NCBI GenBank assembly: GCA_027592275.1
Contig: JAQCKF010000004.1
Location: 62,001 to 126,000, forward strand
Reading direction: 5' to 3'
Length of the DNA: 64,000 nt
DNA from: Pseudomonadota bacterium
GTDB taxonomy: Bacteria; Pseudomonadota; Gammaproteobacteria; Pseudomonadales; Pseudohongiellaceae
Below, in pieces: positions 36,242-44,823 of the stretch. Every line of letters begins with the position of its first letter. Positions within the stretch are counted from its first letter, which is position 1. The notes under the pieces were generated by a model, which was not told where the DNA came from, did no database searches, and saw nothing but the letters and a program-made list of their open reading frames with translations. The translations under genes were made by a program, and so were the position numbers.

Positions 36242-37462
36242 TTAATCTACTCGCTCAATAATCGCGGCAACACCCTGGCCGATTCCGATACAGAGACTTA
36301 TAGCCGCATAGCGGCCACCGGTTCTTTCTAGCTGACGCATCGCCGTGATAGCGATTCTCGCGCCTGATGCTCCTAAGGGGTGCCCCAACGCTATCGCACC
36401 ACCATTTGGGTTTACACGCGAGTCACTAAAATCGACTTCCAACATCTTCAGACAACCCAGAACCTGCGCTGAGAATGCCTCGTTGATCTCAATGATATCC
36501 ATATCCTTAAGTTCTAGGTTAGCTCGCAGCAATGCCTTACGAATTGCGAACACCGGGCCTAGCCCCATGACGCGAGGCTCAACACCTGCAACCGCACCAG
36601 CTATAATGCGTACTCGTGGCTTGACTGAATATTTTTCTCCGATAGCGGCACTACCAACAATAAGTGCTGCCGCACCGTCGTTAATACCACTCGCGCTGCC
36701 CGCAGTGACCACGCCATCCGCAGACAGTGAACGCAGCCCAGCTAGAACTTCGAGTGTAGAGGAAGGCCGTGGATGTTCATCGGCATCGACTGTCAGATCC
36801 GGCTTCTTTCGGCCTTGGGGCACGTCGATAGCTATGATCTCGTCCTTAAAGAAACCGTCGGCTCGAGCTGCCTCGTATTTGGCCTGAGACGCAGCGGCGA
36901 AGACATCGCAGTCTTCTCTGGAGATATCCAGATCGCTAGCAATATTATCTGCCGTCTGTGGCATCGTGTCGTTTCCGAACTCGGCTGCGTAGGCGGGGTT
37001 TGTGAATCTTGCACCTAGAGTGCTGTCTGCTATTTGCTGCCCGCGATCGAATGCGGTGTGCGCCTTGGACATAACGATCGGCGCGCGGCTCATGGACTCA
37101 ACGCCGCCTGCCAGAAATAATTCGCCCTCGCCTGCTTTGACTCCCCTTGCCGCATCTAGCGTTGCCGCTAAACCCGAGCCACAAAGCCTATTCACCGTTA
37201 AGCCTGCGACGGACGTTGGCATACCAGCTCGCAGTGAAGCAAAGCGCGCAACATTGCGGCAGTCTTCACCAGCGCCATTAGTATTTCCCATGATGACATC
37301 TTCATAGGCATCTGCTTCGAAGGCATTTCGCTCAACAACCGACTTGATTACATGGGCCAATAGATCATCGGGACGAACTGGGGAAAGCGCACCCGCATGT
37401 CGACCGAAGGCGGTACGACCACCGTCATAGATAAAGGCATCGCGCTGAGGATTATCAAGCAT
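36242..37462 (-). CDS. 3-ketoacyl-CoA thiolase
   Basis: This 406-aa thiolase cleaves 3-ketoacyl-CoA to acetyl-CoA and a shortened acyl-CoA. The nucleophile is in VNRLCGSGLAATLDAARG, the histidine in NPNGGAIALGHPLGASGAR and the second cysteine in AISLCIGIGQG. It is the first gene of the minus-strand block that continues with the hydratase/dehydrogenase. A short inverted repeat lies about 120 bp upstream of its start and could be an operator. Confidence 0.93.
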   Translation of the reverse strand: MLDNPQRDAFIYDGGRTAFGRHAGALSPVRPDDLLAHVIKSVVERNAFEADAYEDVIMGNTNGAGEDCRNVARFASLRAGMPTSVAGLTVNRLCGSGLAATLDAARGVKAGEGELFLAGGVESMSRAPIVMSKAHTAFDRGQQIADSTLGARFTNPAYAAEFGNDTMPQTADNIASDLDISREDCDVFAAASQAKYEAARADGFFKDEIIAIDVPQGRKKPDLTVDADEHPRPSSTLEVLAGLRSLSADGVVTAGSASGINDGAAALIVGSAAIGEKYSVKPRVRIIAGAVAGVEPRVMGLGPVFAIRKALLRANLELKDMDIIEINEAFSAQVLGCLKMLEVDFSDSRVNPNGGAIALGHPLGASGARIAITAMRQLERTGGRYAAISLCIGIGQGVAAIIERVD

Positions 37463-37866
37463 GTTTCACTCTCACTCTGTTTTGTAGGTAGGGGAAATAG
37501 TTTTAGGACAGAATCAATTACAGCTCATTCTTACTGAAACTTATCTACTTCTAATATATCTAATGCGAGGTCACTCGCTCTTTCGGTATTGGTTCTCCTT
37601 GAATCCAATACCAAACCTCCCTCTGCAGCGGTATATACCGATATTACAGACACGAGGCCGGACATTCTAGCATAGCCATTCGGCCTAGGGTATTGGGCCG
37701 AACTCCAGCAATTACGCCGCATGCAGTCGCATCAAACAGACAATTATGCTAGCTTAAAGCCGATACCTTCTGAGCATTCAGGCTCTGCGATTTAAGTACA
37801 TCACAAGGACTGAACTGCTCAGATTTTGGCTACACTACTAATTCAGGAACTCAGGTAAATAACCCA
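37463..37866. other. Divergent intergenic region with inverted repeat
   Basis: This space separates the divergent thiolase and acyl-CoA dehydrogenase genes and holds no convincing gene. At 37585-37612 GGTATTGG and CCAATACC form an 8-bp perfect inverted repeat around 12 bases, with further TTC/GAA pairing inside. It may be an operator for both beta-oxidation transcripts. No clear -35/-10 pair was found. Confidence 0.5.
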
Positions 37867-39015
37867 ATGATACGAGACCCAGAAACACTCAAACTACTGG
37901 TCGATCTAGTCGAGCGCTTTGTGAACGAAAAATTGATTCCCGCCGAGAACCAAATGGCCGAAGAGGGAAAACTATCTGAGGCGCTCCTCGAAGAGATGAA
38001 AAACCTAGGCCTGTTCGGCCTGACCATTCCAGAAGAATACGGCGGACTGGGGCTGACCATGGAGGAAGAGCTTCTCGTCTCAATGGCGCTGGGGCATACC
38101 TCCCCCGCTTTTCGTTCTATCTTAGGAACGAATAACGGCATCGGTTCCGCTGCCATCGTGTTCGCAGGAACGCAGGAGCAGAAACAAAAGTACTTGCCCA
38201 AGTACGCCAGTGGCGAATGGGTGAGTTGTTTCTGTCTAACAGAGCCCGAAGCCGGTTCTGATGCGGCGTCACTTCGAACCACAGCTAGGCGCGAGGGCGA
38301 TCAGTACATACTGAATGGAACGAAGCGCTATATCACCAATGCGGCAGTAGCCGACACCTTTAACGTCATGGCCCGAACCAATCCCGACATCAAAGGCGCG
38401 CGTGGCATCTCATCATTTATAGTTGAGAAGGGCACACCTGGCATCACTTTAGGGCCTATCGATAAAAAGATGGGCCAATCTGGCTCCATGACCTGCGACG
38501 TCATCTTCGAAGACTGCCCGGTTCCCGCAGCAAACATCATCGGCGAGGAAGGCACTGGGTTTATTACCGCAATGAAGGTACTCGACCGCGGACGCCTGCA
38601 CATATCCGGCGTTAGTGTCGGCGTAGCAAAGCGTCTAATCAAAGACGCATTAGACTATGCTATGCAGCGCAAACAGTTTGGTGTACCCCTGTCGGATCAG
38701 CAACTCATCCAGGCGATGCTTGCCGATTCCCAGACAGAAACCTACGCGGCAGAATGCATGATTTTAGAAACGGCGCGCAAGCGAGACAATGGCGAGAATG
38801 TCAGTACCGAATCCTCTGCATGTAAGTTGTTTGCGACAGAAATGGTTGGCCGAGTTGCCGACCGTGCCGTGCAAATACATGGTGGTGCGGGCTATATGTC
38901 AGAATATGCAGTGGAAAGATTCTATCGCGATGTTCGCCTGTTCCGACTCTACGAAGGCACGAGCCAGATTCAACAAATTATCATCGCTCGAAATATGATT
39001 AGAGACGCACAGTAG
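37867..39015 (+). CDS. Acyl-CoA dehydrogenase
   Basis: This 382-aa flavoenzyme is of the classical short/medium-chain type: LGLFGLTIPEEYGGLGLTMEEE, CLTEPEAGSDAASL, the HISGVSVGVAKRLI helix and the C-terminal RDVRLFRLYEGTSQIQQIIIARNM, where YEGTSQ holds the catalytic Glu. All expected elements are present. It is transcribed away from the minus-strand beta-oxidation genes and is likely its first-step enzyme. The pore-less channel gene starts 8 bp later. Confidence 0.93.
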   Translation: MIRDPETLKLLVDLVERFVNEKLIPAENQMAEEGKLSEALLEEMKNLGLFGLTIPEEYGGLGLTMEEELLVSMALGHTSPAFRSILGTNNGIGSAAIVFAGTQEQKQKYLPKYASGEWVSCFCLTEPEAGSDAASLRTTARREGDQYILNGTKRYITNAAVADTFNVMARTNPDIKGARGISSFIVEKGTPGITLGPIDKKMGQSGSMTCDVIFEDCPVPAANIIGEEGTGFITAMKVLDRGRLHISGVSVGVAKRLIKDALDYAMQRKQFGVPLSDQQLIQAMLADSQTETYAAECMILETARKRDNGENVSTESSACKLFATEMVGRVADRAVQIHGGAGYMSEYAVERFYRDVRLFRLYEGTSQIQQIIIARNMIRDAQ

Positions 39016-39022
39016 GTAGACG

Positions 39023-39618
39023 TTGGATAGCCAGAGCACAGCACAGAAGAAAATCTACGAAGTAATTTTCGGCTACGAGACGAGGGCTGGTAGGTGGTTC
39101 GATATCCTACTTATCTTGCTGATAATCATTAGTGTTTCAGCTGTGCTTCTGGATTCGATAGCCTCGGTGCACGCACGCTATAGCGATCTGCTCTATCGGC
39201 TGGAGCTGATTTTTACTGTACTGTTCACTCTCGAGTATGCACTTCGGCTCTATAGCACTCCCGATAAGCGCCGCTACCTATTTAGCTTCTACGGCGTGAT
39301 AGATCTACTCTCTATACTCCCAACTTATATCGCCTTCTTCTATCCTTCGGCGGTATACCTAATCGTTGTGCGCATAATGCGCGTGCTTCGCGTATTTAGA
39401 ATCTTAAAACTTATGCGCTATATGGGTGAGGCGAACATGCTCTACGCCGCATTGCTGTACCAACAGGAATAATCGGCGCTGAACTCATGCAGCAGGTTCA
39501 TGATCAGAAAAATACACCAAAAACTCTGGACAGCGAATGCACTAGTTGCAAGGCAACGGGTCATGACCTAGACGCGCGCCACTGCAAATACTGCGGCAAC
39601 CTCATACACCAAAACTGA
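39023..39618 (+). pseudogene. Voltage-gated ion channel remnant lacking the pore
   Basis: The frame from TTG 39023 encodes 149 aa with the voltage-sensor helices S1-S4 (an LEYALRLY segment and the arginine series VRIMRVLRVFRILKLMRY) and stops at 39470-39472. In the next frame from 39454, AVPTGIIGAEL continues as the C-terminal part, and a zinc-ribbon tail with CTSC and CKYC ends at 39616-39618. The S5-pore-S6 region, about 85 residues in relatives, is missing at the junction. An out-of-frame deletion is the simple reading. A free voltage-sensor protein is possible but less likely. Confidence 0.8.
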
Positions 39619-39699
39619 TCGCCGCAAACTCTCAACTCCCCCTATCAAGCCCAACGCAGGCGCTAGCTAGACTGTCTTCTCCCACTACTCACTTTCGAC

Positions 39700-39713
39700 T
39701 TGACATACATCAA
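39700..39713 (+). promoter_or_regulatory. FNR/Anr-like box upstream of universal stress gene
   Basis: TTGAC-ATAC-ATCAA matches the FNR consensus TTGAT-N4-ATCAA at nine of ten positions. Its centre is about 93 bp before the start of the universal stress gene. A TAGAGT about 30 bp downstream could be the -10, putting the box near -41 to -47, the place for activation. An FNR-type regulator gene lies nearby. Confidence 0.65.
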
Positions 39714-39799
39714 GAGGCTACAGGAAGATAAAGGTTGCAATAGAGTTATGGAAAAAAGTCTCAAAGTAAGATCTAGAAATTAGTTGAGGAGAAAACACA

Positions 39800-40234
39800 A
39801 TGTATAACACTATTCTGGTAGCGGTAGATTTATCCAAAGATTCCCTAAAGGTGCTCGACAAGGCCATTGCTGCAGCAAACGGTGACAACAGCAACATCCA
39901 CCTAGTGCATGTCGTGGAACCGGTTGCCGCTGCATATAGCATGGACATCTATGCAATTAACATTACCGAGTTACAACAAGAAGCAATCTCAATGACAGAG
40001 AAAAAACTAAAAGAGATCGCGAAGCAACTGGGTATTGATGAGATTAAAGCGCATACGTTATTAGGCGCACCTGGACCGGAGATTAGAAACCTCGCTGCAG
40101 AAATAAATGCTGACGCAATCGTTATTGGTAGCCACGGACATTCCGGGTGGAAAATATTGCTTGGCTCTACGGCCATCAAGGTACTACATGGCGCGACCTG
40201 TGATGTGCTGACTGTGCATGTGGGCGAAGGTTAA
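39800..40234 (+). CDS. Universal stress protein UspA family
   Basis: This cytoplasmic protein of 144 aa has MYNTILVAVDLSKDS at the start and the nucleotide-binding loop GSHGHSGWKILLGSTA near the end, so it probably binds ATP. RBS GAGGAG precedes the ATG. An FNR/Anr-like box upstream suggests induction at low oxygen, as for Usp genes in pseudomonads. It sits next to the FNR-family regulator gene. Confidence 0.92.
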   Translation: MYNTILVAVDLSKDSLKVLDKAIAAANGDNSNIHLVHVVEPVAAAYSMDIYAINITELQQEAISMTEKKLKEIAKQLGIDEIKAHTLLGAPGPEIRNLAAEINADAIVIGSHGHSGWKILLGSTAIKVLHGATCDVLTVHVGEG

Positions 40235-40347
40235 GAGAACGAGAACGAGAAACATTGCGCCGCAAAGGATTGCGATATCAATCGTTCGGTTATTAAAGCC
40301 GTCACTATTCACGCCGAGGCCATTCCTGCGCGCCTGATCGATTCTCA

Positions 40348-40364
40348 CTATACAAATTGTATAG
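40348..40364. promoter_or_regulatory. 17-bp palindrome upstream of the FNR-family gene
   Basis: CTATACAAATTGTATAG is a perfect palindrome around one central base. It lies 64 bp before the GTG start of the regulator gene, where an operator would be expected. It does not match the FNR box, so another factor may bind it. Confidence 0.5.
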
Positions 40365-40427
40365 CTATCATTTTAATGTCACAATTCTTGCTTAAAGACC
40401 GACTCCGACGATTCGAGAGCAATTATT

Positions 40428-41240
40428 GTGGCCAATTCAGTAGAGAACAATGCAGATATAGAAGAGGGCAGACTAACTACGGCAAAAGGTAATATCTCCG
40501 TACGACCGAGTGCAACAGTACTAAAAATTTGCCCTCACAACCCCACCGTGTCCTGCGCCAGCTGTCGTCTTAACGAACTCTGCCTCCCTCTAGCCCTAAA
40601 TAAGTCTGAGATACACAAACTAGATGCCATAGTAGAAAGGAACCGTCCCTTCACGAAAGGCGATCACCTCTACCGGCAGAGTGATGAGTTTAAATCCGTC
40701 TATGCAGTTCGCTCCGGAAGTTTTAAGTCCTACTTTCTAAGCGACAGCGGTAAAGGTCGGGTTACAGGCTTCTATCTGCCGGGTGAGATTATCGGAATGG
40801 ACGGCATCGCGAGCAACAAGTACGCGAACTCCACATCGGCGCTAGAACATTCTTCTATCTGCGATATTCCTTTTTCACAACTGGAGAAACTCAGTCGAGA
40901 ACTGCCATCTCTGCAGCATCATTTCTTCGCAATAATGGGCAATGAAATAGCGAAAGACCAGCAAGTGCATACGCTGCTCAGCAGTTACAGCGCCGAAGAA
41001 CGTACCGCATCTTTTCTTTTGGGCCTATCGAGTCGCTACGCTCGCGTATCGCTATCCCCAACTCGATTCCTGCTCTCTATGACTCGCGGTGATATTGGAG
41101 AATATTTAGGGCTAACTGTAGAAACTGTTAGCCGAATCTTCACATCCTTGCAGAAAAAAGGATTGATAAGTGTAGACAATCGAGAGATTGAACTACTTGA
41201 TATCAAGAGACTTCGAGACATCTTCAGCCGCGGCGAGTAA
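40428..41240 (+). CDS. fnr: FNR/Anr-type oxygen-sensing transcriptional regulator
   Basis: This is a 270-aa regulator of the Crp/Fnr family. Cysteines in CASCRLNELC (43, 46, 52) keep the C-x2-C-x5-C spacing of the FNR [4Fe-4S] cluster, and C145 in SSICDIPF supplies the fourth ligand. A cyclic-nucleotide-type beta-roll lies in the middle. The recognition helix contains VETVSRIF, with the E-x-x-S-R pattern that reads TTGAT. The frame starts with GTG at 40428. The N-terminal tail is longer than in E. coli FNR. It would control anaerobic genes, including the nearby Usp gene. Confidence 0.93.
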   Translation: MANSVENNADIEEGRLTTAKGNISVRPSATVLKICPHNPTVSCASCRLNELCLPLALNKSEIHKLDAIVERNRPFTKGDHLYRQSDEFKSVYAVRSGSFKSYFLSDSGKGRVTGFYLPGEIIGMDGIASNKYANSTSALEHSSICDIPFSQLEKLSRELPSLQHHFFAIMGNEIAKDQQVHTLLSSYSAEERTASFLLGLSSRYARVSLSPTRFLLSMTRGDIGEYLGLTVETVSRIFTSLQKKGLISVDNREIELLDIKRLRDIFSRGE

Positions 41241-41263
41241 GCGCTCAAACATTCAGCCAGGGC

Positions 41264-41306
41264 AAAAAAATCGCCGTAGCTTTTGCAAACCACAGCGACT
41301 CTTTTT
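41264..41306. terminator. Hairpin terminator between convergent genes
   Basis: TCGCCGT (41271-41277) and ACAGCGA (41292-41298) pair with one mismatch, flanked by A-rich sequence on the left and CTCTTTTTC on the right. It lies between the FNR-family gene and the convergent hydrolase gene. Confidence 0.6.
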
Positions 41307-41318
41307 CTAATCAATTTT

Positions 41319-42158
41319 CTACAGCAGGTGTTTCTTAAACCATTCCAGACTAGCTGCCGCGGCAGTGTCCGCATCATCACCTCGAAAACCGTGCCCTGCA
41401 CCTGGAATAGTGATGAATTCAGTGGTCACGTTTTTCTTCTTAAACTCGGCATACATGATCTGGGAATTGCTAATGTTTACAAGCTCATCAGCATCGCCAT
41501 GTATAAGTAAAGTAGGCGGATCACCTGCATCTGCGTAGAGAATCGGCGAAATTGCAGCTGCCTTTTCCTGCGAGAAATTCAGAGCGGGAAATCGATCATT
41601 GGGGCCGGTAATCTCACGCAGATCAACGGGTGGGAAATAGGCAACAACTGCAGCCACATCGTTGGCTTGACGCATGATTATATCCTGCGAGTCTGCTGTC
41701 CCGTGATCTGAATTGAGGCCAAGCATCAAGGACAAATGTCCACCTGCACTGCCACCAATCACGCCAATTCGGTCTGCATCAATACCGTGTGCCTCACCGT
41801 GCATTTTTATGTGCCTGATAGCACGGCTCACATCGGAGTAAGCCTCGGGCACGACGTACCGTGGCGCGCTTCCATGATGCACTGGAATGACTGTAAACCC
41901 TGCATCCAACAGATAGGCGAATTGTTCTACACGATTCTCCGGTGGTGCCCAACGGGAATACCAACCACCACTAACCATATACACAATGGCGGCACCATTG
42001 GGATTTACCGGTTTAATTACGTCATACACTAGCGCCATTCCATCTTTATGACCGTAGACTACATCTGCATCGATGTGATCATTGCCAAAACTATTTGCAG
42101 CAAACACAAATAGCGATGTGACTAGAATTAGACCTTTCAGGATCATTCGATTTTGCAT
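41319..42158 (-). CDS. Exported alpha/beta hydrolase (esterase type)
   Basis: This is a periplasmic hydrolase of 279 aa with a signal peptide (cleavage near ANSFG-ND). The nucleophile elbow is GVIGGSAGGHLS, the Asp lies in LLIHGDADELV and the His in PGAGHGF. The oxyanion region IVYMVSGGWYSRW fits BD-FAE/esterase-lipase relatives. AAGGAG precedes the ATG at 42158. It might remove acyl groups from sugars or small esters. It lies 31 bp downstream of the spermidine-synthase-like gene. Confidence 0.88.
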   Translation of the reverse strand: MQNRMILKGLILVTSLFVFAANSFGNDHIDADVVYGHKDGMALVYDVIKPVNPNGAAIVYMVSGGWYSRWAPPENRVEQFAYLLDAGFTVIPVHHGSAPRYVVPEAYSDVSRAIRHIKMHGEAHGIDADRIGVIGGSAGGHLSLMLGLNSDHGTADSQDIIMRQANDVAAVVAYFPPVDLREITGPNDRFPALNFSQEKAAAISPILYADAGDPPTLLIHGDADELVNISNSQIMYAEFKKKNVTTEFITIPGAGHGFRGDDADTAAAASLEWFKKHLL

Positions 42159-42189
42159 AATCTATCTTCTCCTTATGTAATTCTTTTTA

Positions 42190-43086
42190 TTAGTTATTTT
42201 GCAGCAGATTCGCCGGCGCATACTGATCGGTAAGAACACGACGACTCATATCCCAGTCAACGCGTGTAGAGAGACGGGCTGGATATTCGAGCAAAGGCAC
42301 TCCATATTTCTCTAGCGAGGGAGCTAGAGACTGCGCTTGAGTAATTAGATTTCCGCGAGGTGGCAACGGGTCTAGCTGCGTAATTATCATGCGATTACCA
42401 CTGGCGGGCAGTTTGAAGTTAAAAAACTCGCCAAACACGCGCTGATACGTTACAGACTCATGATCATAGAAGCGGCTGGTAGAGAATGTATTAGCAACTA
42501 ACACGGCATCTTCCGTCATGATCTGCTTAACTTCTTCAAGGAACTCCCTAGTCAGCAGATGTTCGGGTATGTAGTCACCACCGAAAGCATCGAGAATTAT
42601 GTAGTCGTACTTCTCGCCTAGGATACCGGCGCGTTTTACGAACACCCTAGCGTCATTAACTGCCACGCTCATGTTCGCATTCTCTTCAAAAAAGAAGAAC
42701 TCTTTCGCGACATTCACTACTGCTTGATCAACTTCTACCACATCTATCTGTGCATCGGGAAATAAGTCATTGAATGCCAGGGGAAGAGTTCCTCCACCAA
42801 GCCCTGCTATTAGTATCTTCTTCGGCTGGGGCGTTAAAAGTAAGCCAGCGAAACTCATCTTGGTATAGCTGAATATCAATTCATCGCGATTGTTCACGTT
42901 GAGGCAGGTTTGGTTTCTATCACCTCTATGTACATTGAATATCAGACATCGTCGATTGCCCGTTTGCACAACATTGATATCTCGATAGAGCGATTTTTCT
43001 TCATGAATTACCTCCGCTGCAATGAGGGTCTGCGTAACCGCCATCAGTCCACAAAGTGAAAGTAGTAGCCTAAGTTTATTTTTCAT
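42190..43086 (-). CDS. Spermidine synthase-like methyltransferase-fold protein (soluble half)
   Basis: The 298-aa protein has a hydrophobic N-terminus (TM or signal) followed by a spermidine-synthase fold: IAGLGGGTLPLAFNDLFPDAQIDVVEVDQAVV binds a nucleoside such as decarboxylated S-adenosylmethionine, and YIILDAFGGDYIPEHLL is the following strand. In many bacteria this domain is fused to a membrane part; here the membrane part is the separate upstream gene, overlapping it by 11 bp. True aminopropyl transfer is unproven in this exported group. Confidence 0.82.
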   Translation of the reverse strand: MKNKLRLLLSLCGLMAVTQTLIAAEVIHEEKSLYRDINVVQTGNRRCLIFNVHRGDRNQTCLNVNNRDELIFSYTKMSFAGLLLTPQPKKILIAGLGGGTLPLAFNDLFPDAQIDVVEVDQAVVNVAKEFFFFEENANMSVAVNDARVFVKRAGILGEKYDYIILDAFGGDYIPEHLLTREFLEEVKQIMTEDAVLVANTFSTSRFYDHESVTYQRVFGEFFNFKLPASGNRMIITQLDPLPPRGNLITQAQSLAPSLEKYGVPLLEYPARLSTRVDWDMSRRVLTDQYAPANLLQNN

Positions 43087-43723
43087 AGCGCGAAGCCTGA
43101 GCGTCTGCAGCTCTTTTTTGCAATAAATAATTGATAAGAAGAATTACTGAGCCCGCCAGAAGCAACACAGCTACGGCGCCCCAGAGAATCTGATTTACAT
43201 CGAACCACAAGACAAAATAGAAACTAGTTGCTAGCGTTCCTCCTGCACTACCGATCGTAGAGACAAAGAACAGTAAGCCTGCCATATGACCGCTGTGTTC
43301 ATGTGAGTCCACCATCAGGCGCACGGAATAAGGCGAGATCATCCCAAGTATGCTCGTAGGAATGAAATACAGAAAGATAGAGGCGAGCAATGACCCATAA
43401 CGAGGATCTTCTATCGCCAGGAATATCGGGCGCATAATCGCATCGGCGAAGAGAATAATGGGAATTGACGAGATGGCCGCGCCGATAAAAAAGAGTGCGA
43501 ATGTCTTGGGATTGGGATTACGTGTCGAGAGACGGCCGCCGATTAGGTAACCCACAGATAACGCCAACATAAAAACCGTAATGAGGCTGCCCCAAACGGA
43601 AATGCTTCCACCAAAATACGGCGCCATAATCCGCGCACCCAACATCTCCACCGTCATAATGCAAAATCCACTTACGAAGGCGACACAGACTACGACTATT
43701 TTAGGAAGGCTAACTGGGTTCAC
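43076..43723 (-). CDS. Membrane half of a split MFS/spermidine-synthase protein
   Basis: The product is a 215-aa protein with about six hydrophobic segments. VVCVAFVSGFCIMTVEMLGARIMAPYFGGSISVWGSLITVFMLALSVGYLIGGRL is the signature of the membrane part of fused spermidine synthases (the MLGARIMAPYFG segment). It starts with GTG at 43723 and overlaps the soluble half by 11 bp. Translational coupling of the two is likely and they would act as one complex. Confidence 0.82.
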   Translation of the reverse strand: MNPVSLPKIVVVCVAFVSGFCIMTVEMLGARIMAPYFGGSISVWGSLITVFMLALSVGYLIGGRLSTRNPNPKTFALFFIGAAISSIPIILFADAIMRPIFLAIEDPRYGSLLASIFLYFIPTSILGMISPYSVRLMVDSHEHSGHMAGLLFFVSTIGSAGGTLATSFYFVLWFDVNQILWGAVAVLLLAGSVILLINYLLQKRAADAQASRYEK

Positions 43724-43886
43724 GGGCTACTCTTATCTACGAATACTAAAGAGCGGTAAAAGTACCATTGAAGCGCACCACAATGAAGGGGTTTCGCGAC
43801 AAAACGCCCTTCTATGGGCGCCAGATAACTTAAGTCATGCAGTGAGGACGGGAATCAGCGAGGATGGATTCGATAGGGGAAAGAAG

Positions 43887-44672
43887 CTAGCGGGAGCCTA
43901 AGTTGCGCCCGCCGTCGATAGCTATCACCTGCCCCGTCATATATTTGGATGCATTAGAGGCCAAAAATAGCGCCAGCCCTGCCATATCAGTCGGACGGCC
44001 TATTCGACCCAGCGGGTTTTCCTCTTCTATCTTGTCGCGGAATTTACTCAGTGTGTGATCCATCATTTGGCTCTCAAAAGCCCCTGGTGCGATCGCATTC
44101 ACCGTCAGCCCCTTTGACGCCAATCGTACTGCCAAATTCTTAGTGAGAAAGTGCACGGCCGCCTTACTCGCCCCATAGGCAAAATTATCCATAGAAGAGA
44201 CACGCAGTCCGTCTATAGAGCCTATGTTAATGACTCTACTGGGCTCTTCCGAGCTTGAATCTTTACAAAGTAAGGGCATTAGGTCCCGGGTTAGCGTGAA
44301 TATCGCCTTCACATTGATGTCCATAACCTTGTCATAGCCTTCGTCTGGATATTCTTCGAAGGGAGCGCCCCAAGCAGCGCCTGCATTATTTACGAGTATG
44401 TCGATCTTCTGTTCGCGCCTTTTAATTTCATTCACAAAAGAGTCTCTACCTTCTTTGGTAGATAGATCCGCTGGAATCGCAATGCACTCTCCCTGGGCAG
44501 ATAGCTCTTTGGCAGTTGCCTCACAGGCATCAGCTTTACGAGCAGTGATATAGGTTTTTACACCATTGGCAACATAGCCCTCGGCGATCATCTTACCTAT
44601 GCCTCTGGAGCCACCGGTGACTATTGCCACCTTACCTGCTACTGAAAAAAGTTCACCGATATCGAAAGTCAT
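43887..44672 (-). CDS. Short-chain dehydrogenase/reductase
   Basis: The 261-aa NAD(P)-dependent enzyme has the TGGSRGIGKMIA cofactor loop, LVNNAGAAWG, a catalytic serine in INIGSIDGLRVSS, and YGASKAAVH with the Tyr-x3-Lys pair. The ATG at 44672 has AGGA about 9 nt upstream and places the Rossmann strand correctly; the frame is open further upstream. It lies 3' to the kinase/phosphatase/dehydrogenase set and probably oxidises a hydroxyacyl intermediate there. Confidence 0.9.
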   Translation of the reverse strand: MTFDIGELFSVAGKVAIVTGGSRGIGKMIAEGYVANGVKTYITARKADACEATAKELSAQGECIAIPADLSTKEGRDSFVNEIKRREQKIDILVNNAGAAWGAPFEEYPDEGYDKVMDINVKAIFTLTRDLMPLLCKDSSSEEPSRVINIGSIDGLRVSSMDNFAYGASKAAVHFLTKNLAVRLASKGLTVNAIAPGAFESQMMDHTLSKFRDKIEEENPLGRIGRPTDMAGLALFLASNASKYMTGQVIAIDGGRNLGSR

Positions 44673-44823
44673 TTTTATTAATCCTAATTCTAGCCAAGTG
44701 CAAATAAATAGCATCTCAACAATGCTGAGATGGAGAGTTTCTATGTGTGTGTCTTCCTAAGAATTCTTAATTCTAGCAATTTACAAATAGCACTGATCTA
44801 CAACGCGCCAATAGACAGAGTTC

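Noticed and set aside
37531-37722. 63-codon minus-strand frame upstream of the thiolase gene
   Set aside because: No recognisable domain and no ribosome-binding site; it covers an inverted repeat in the intergenic region.
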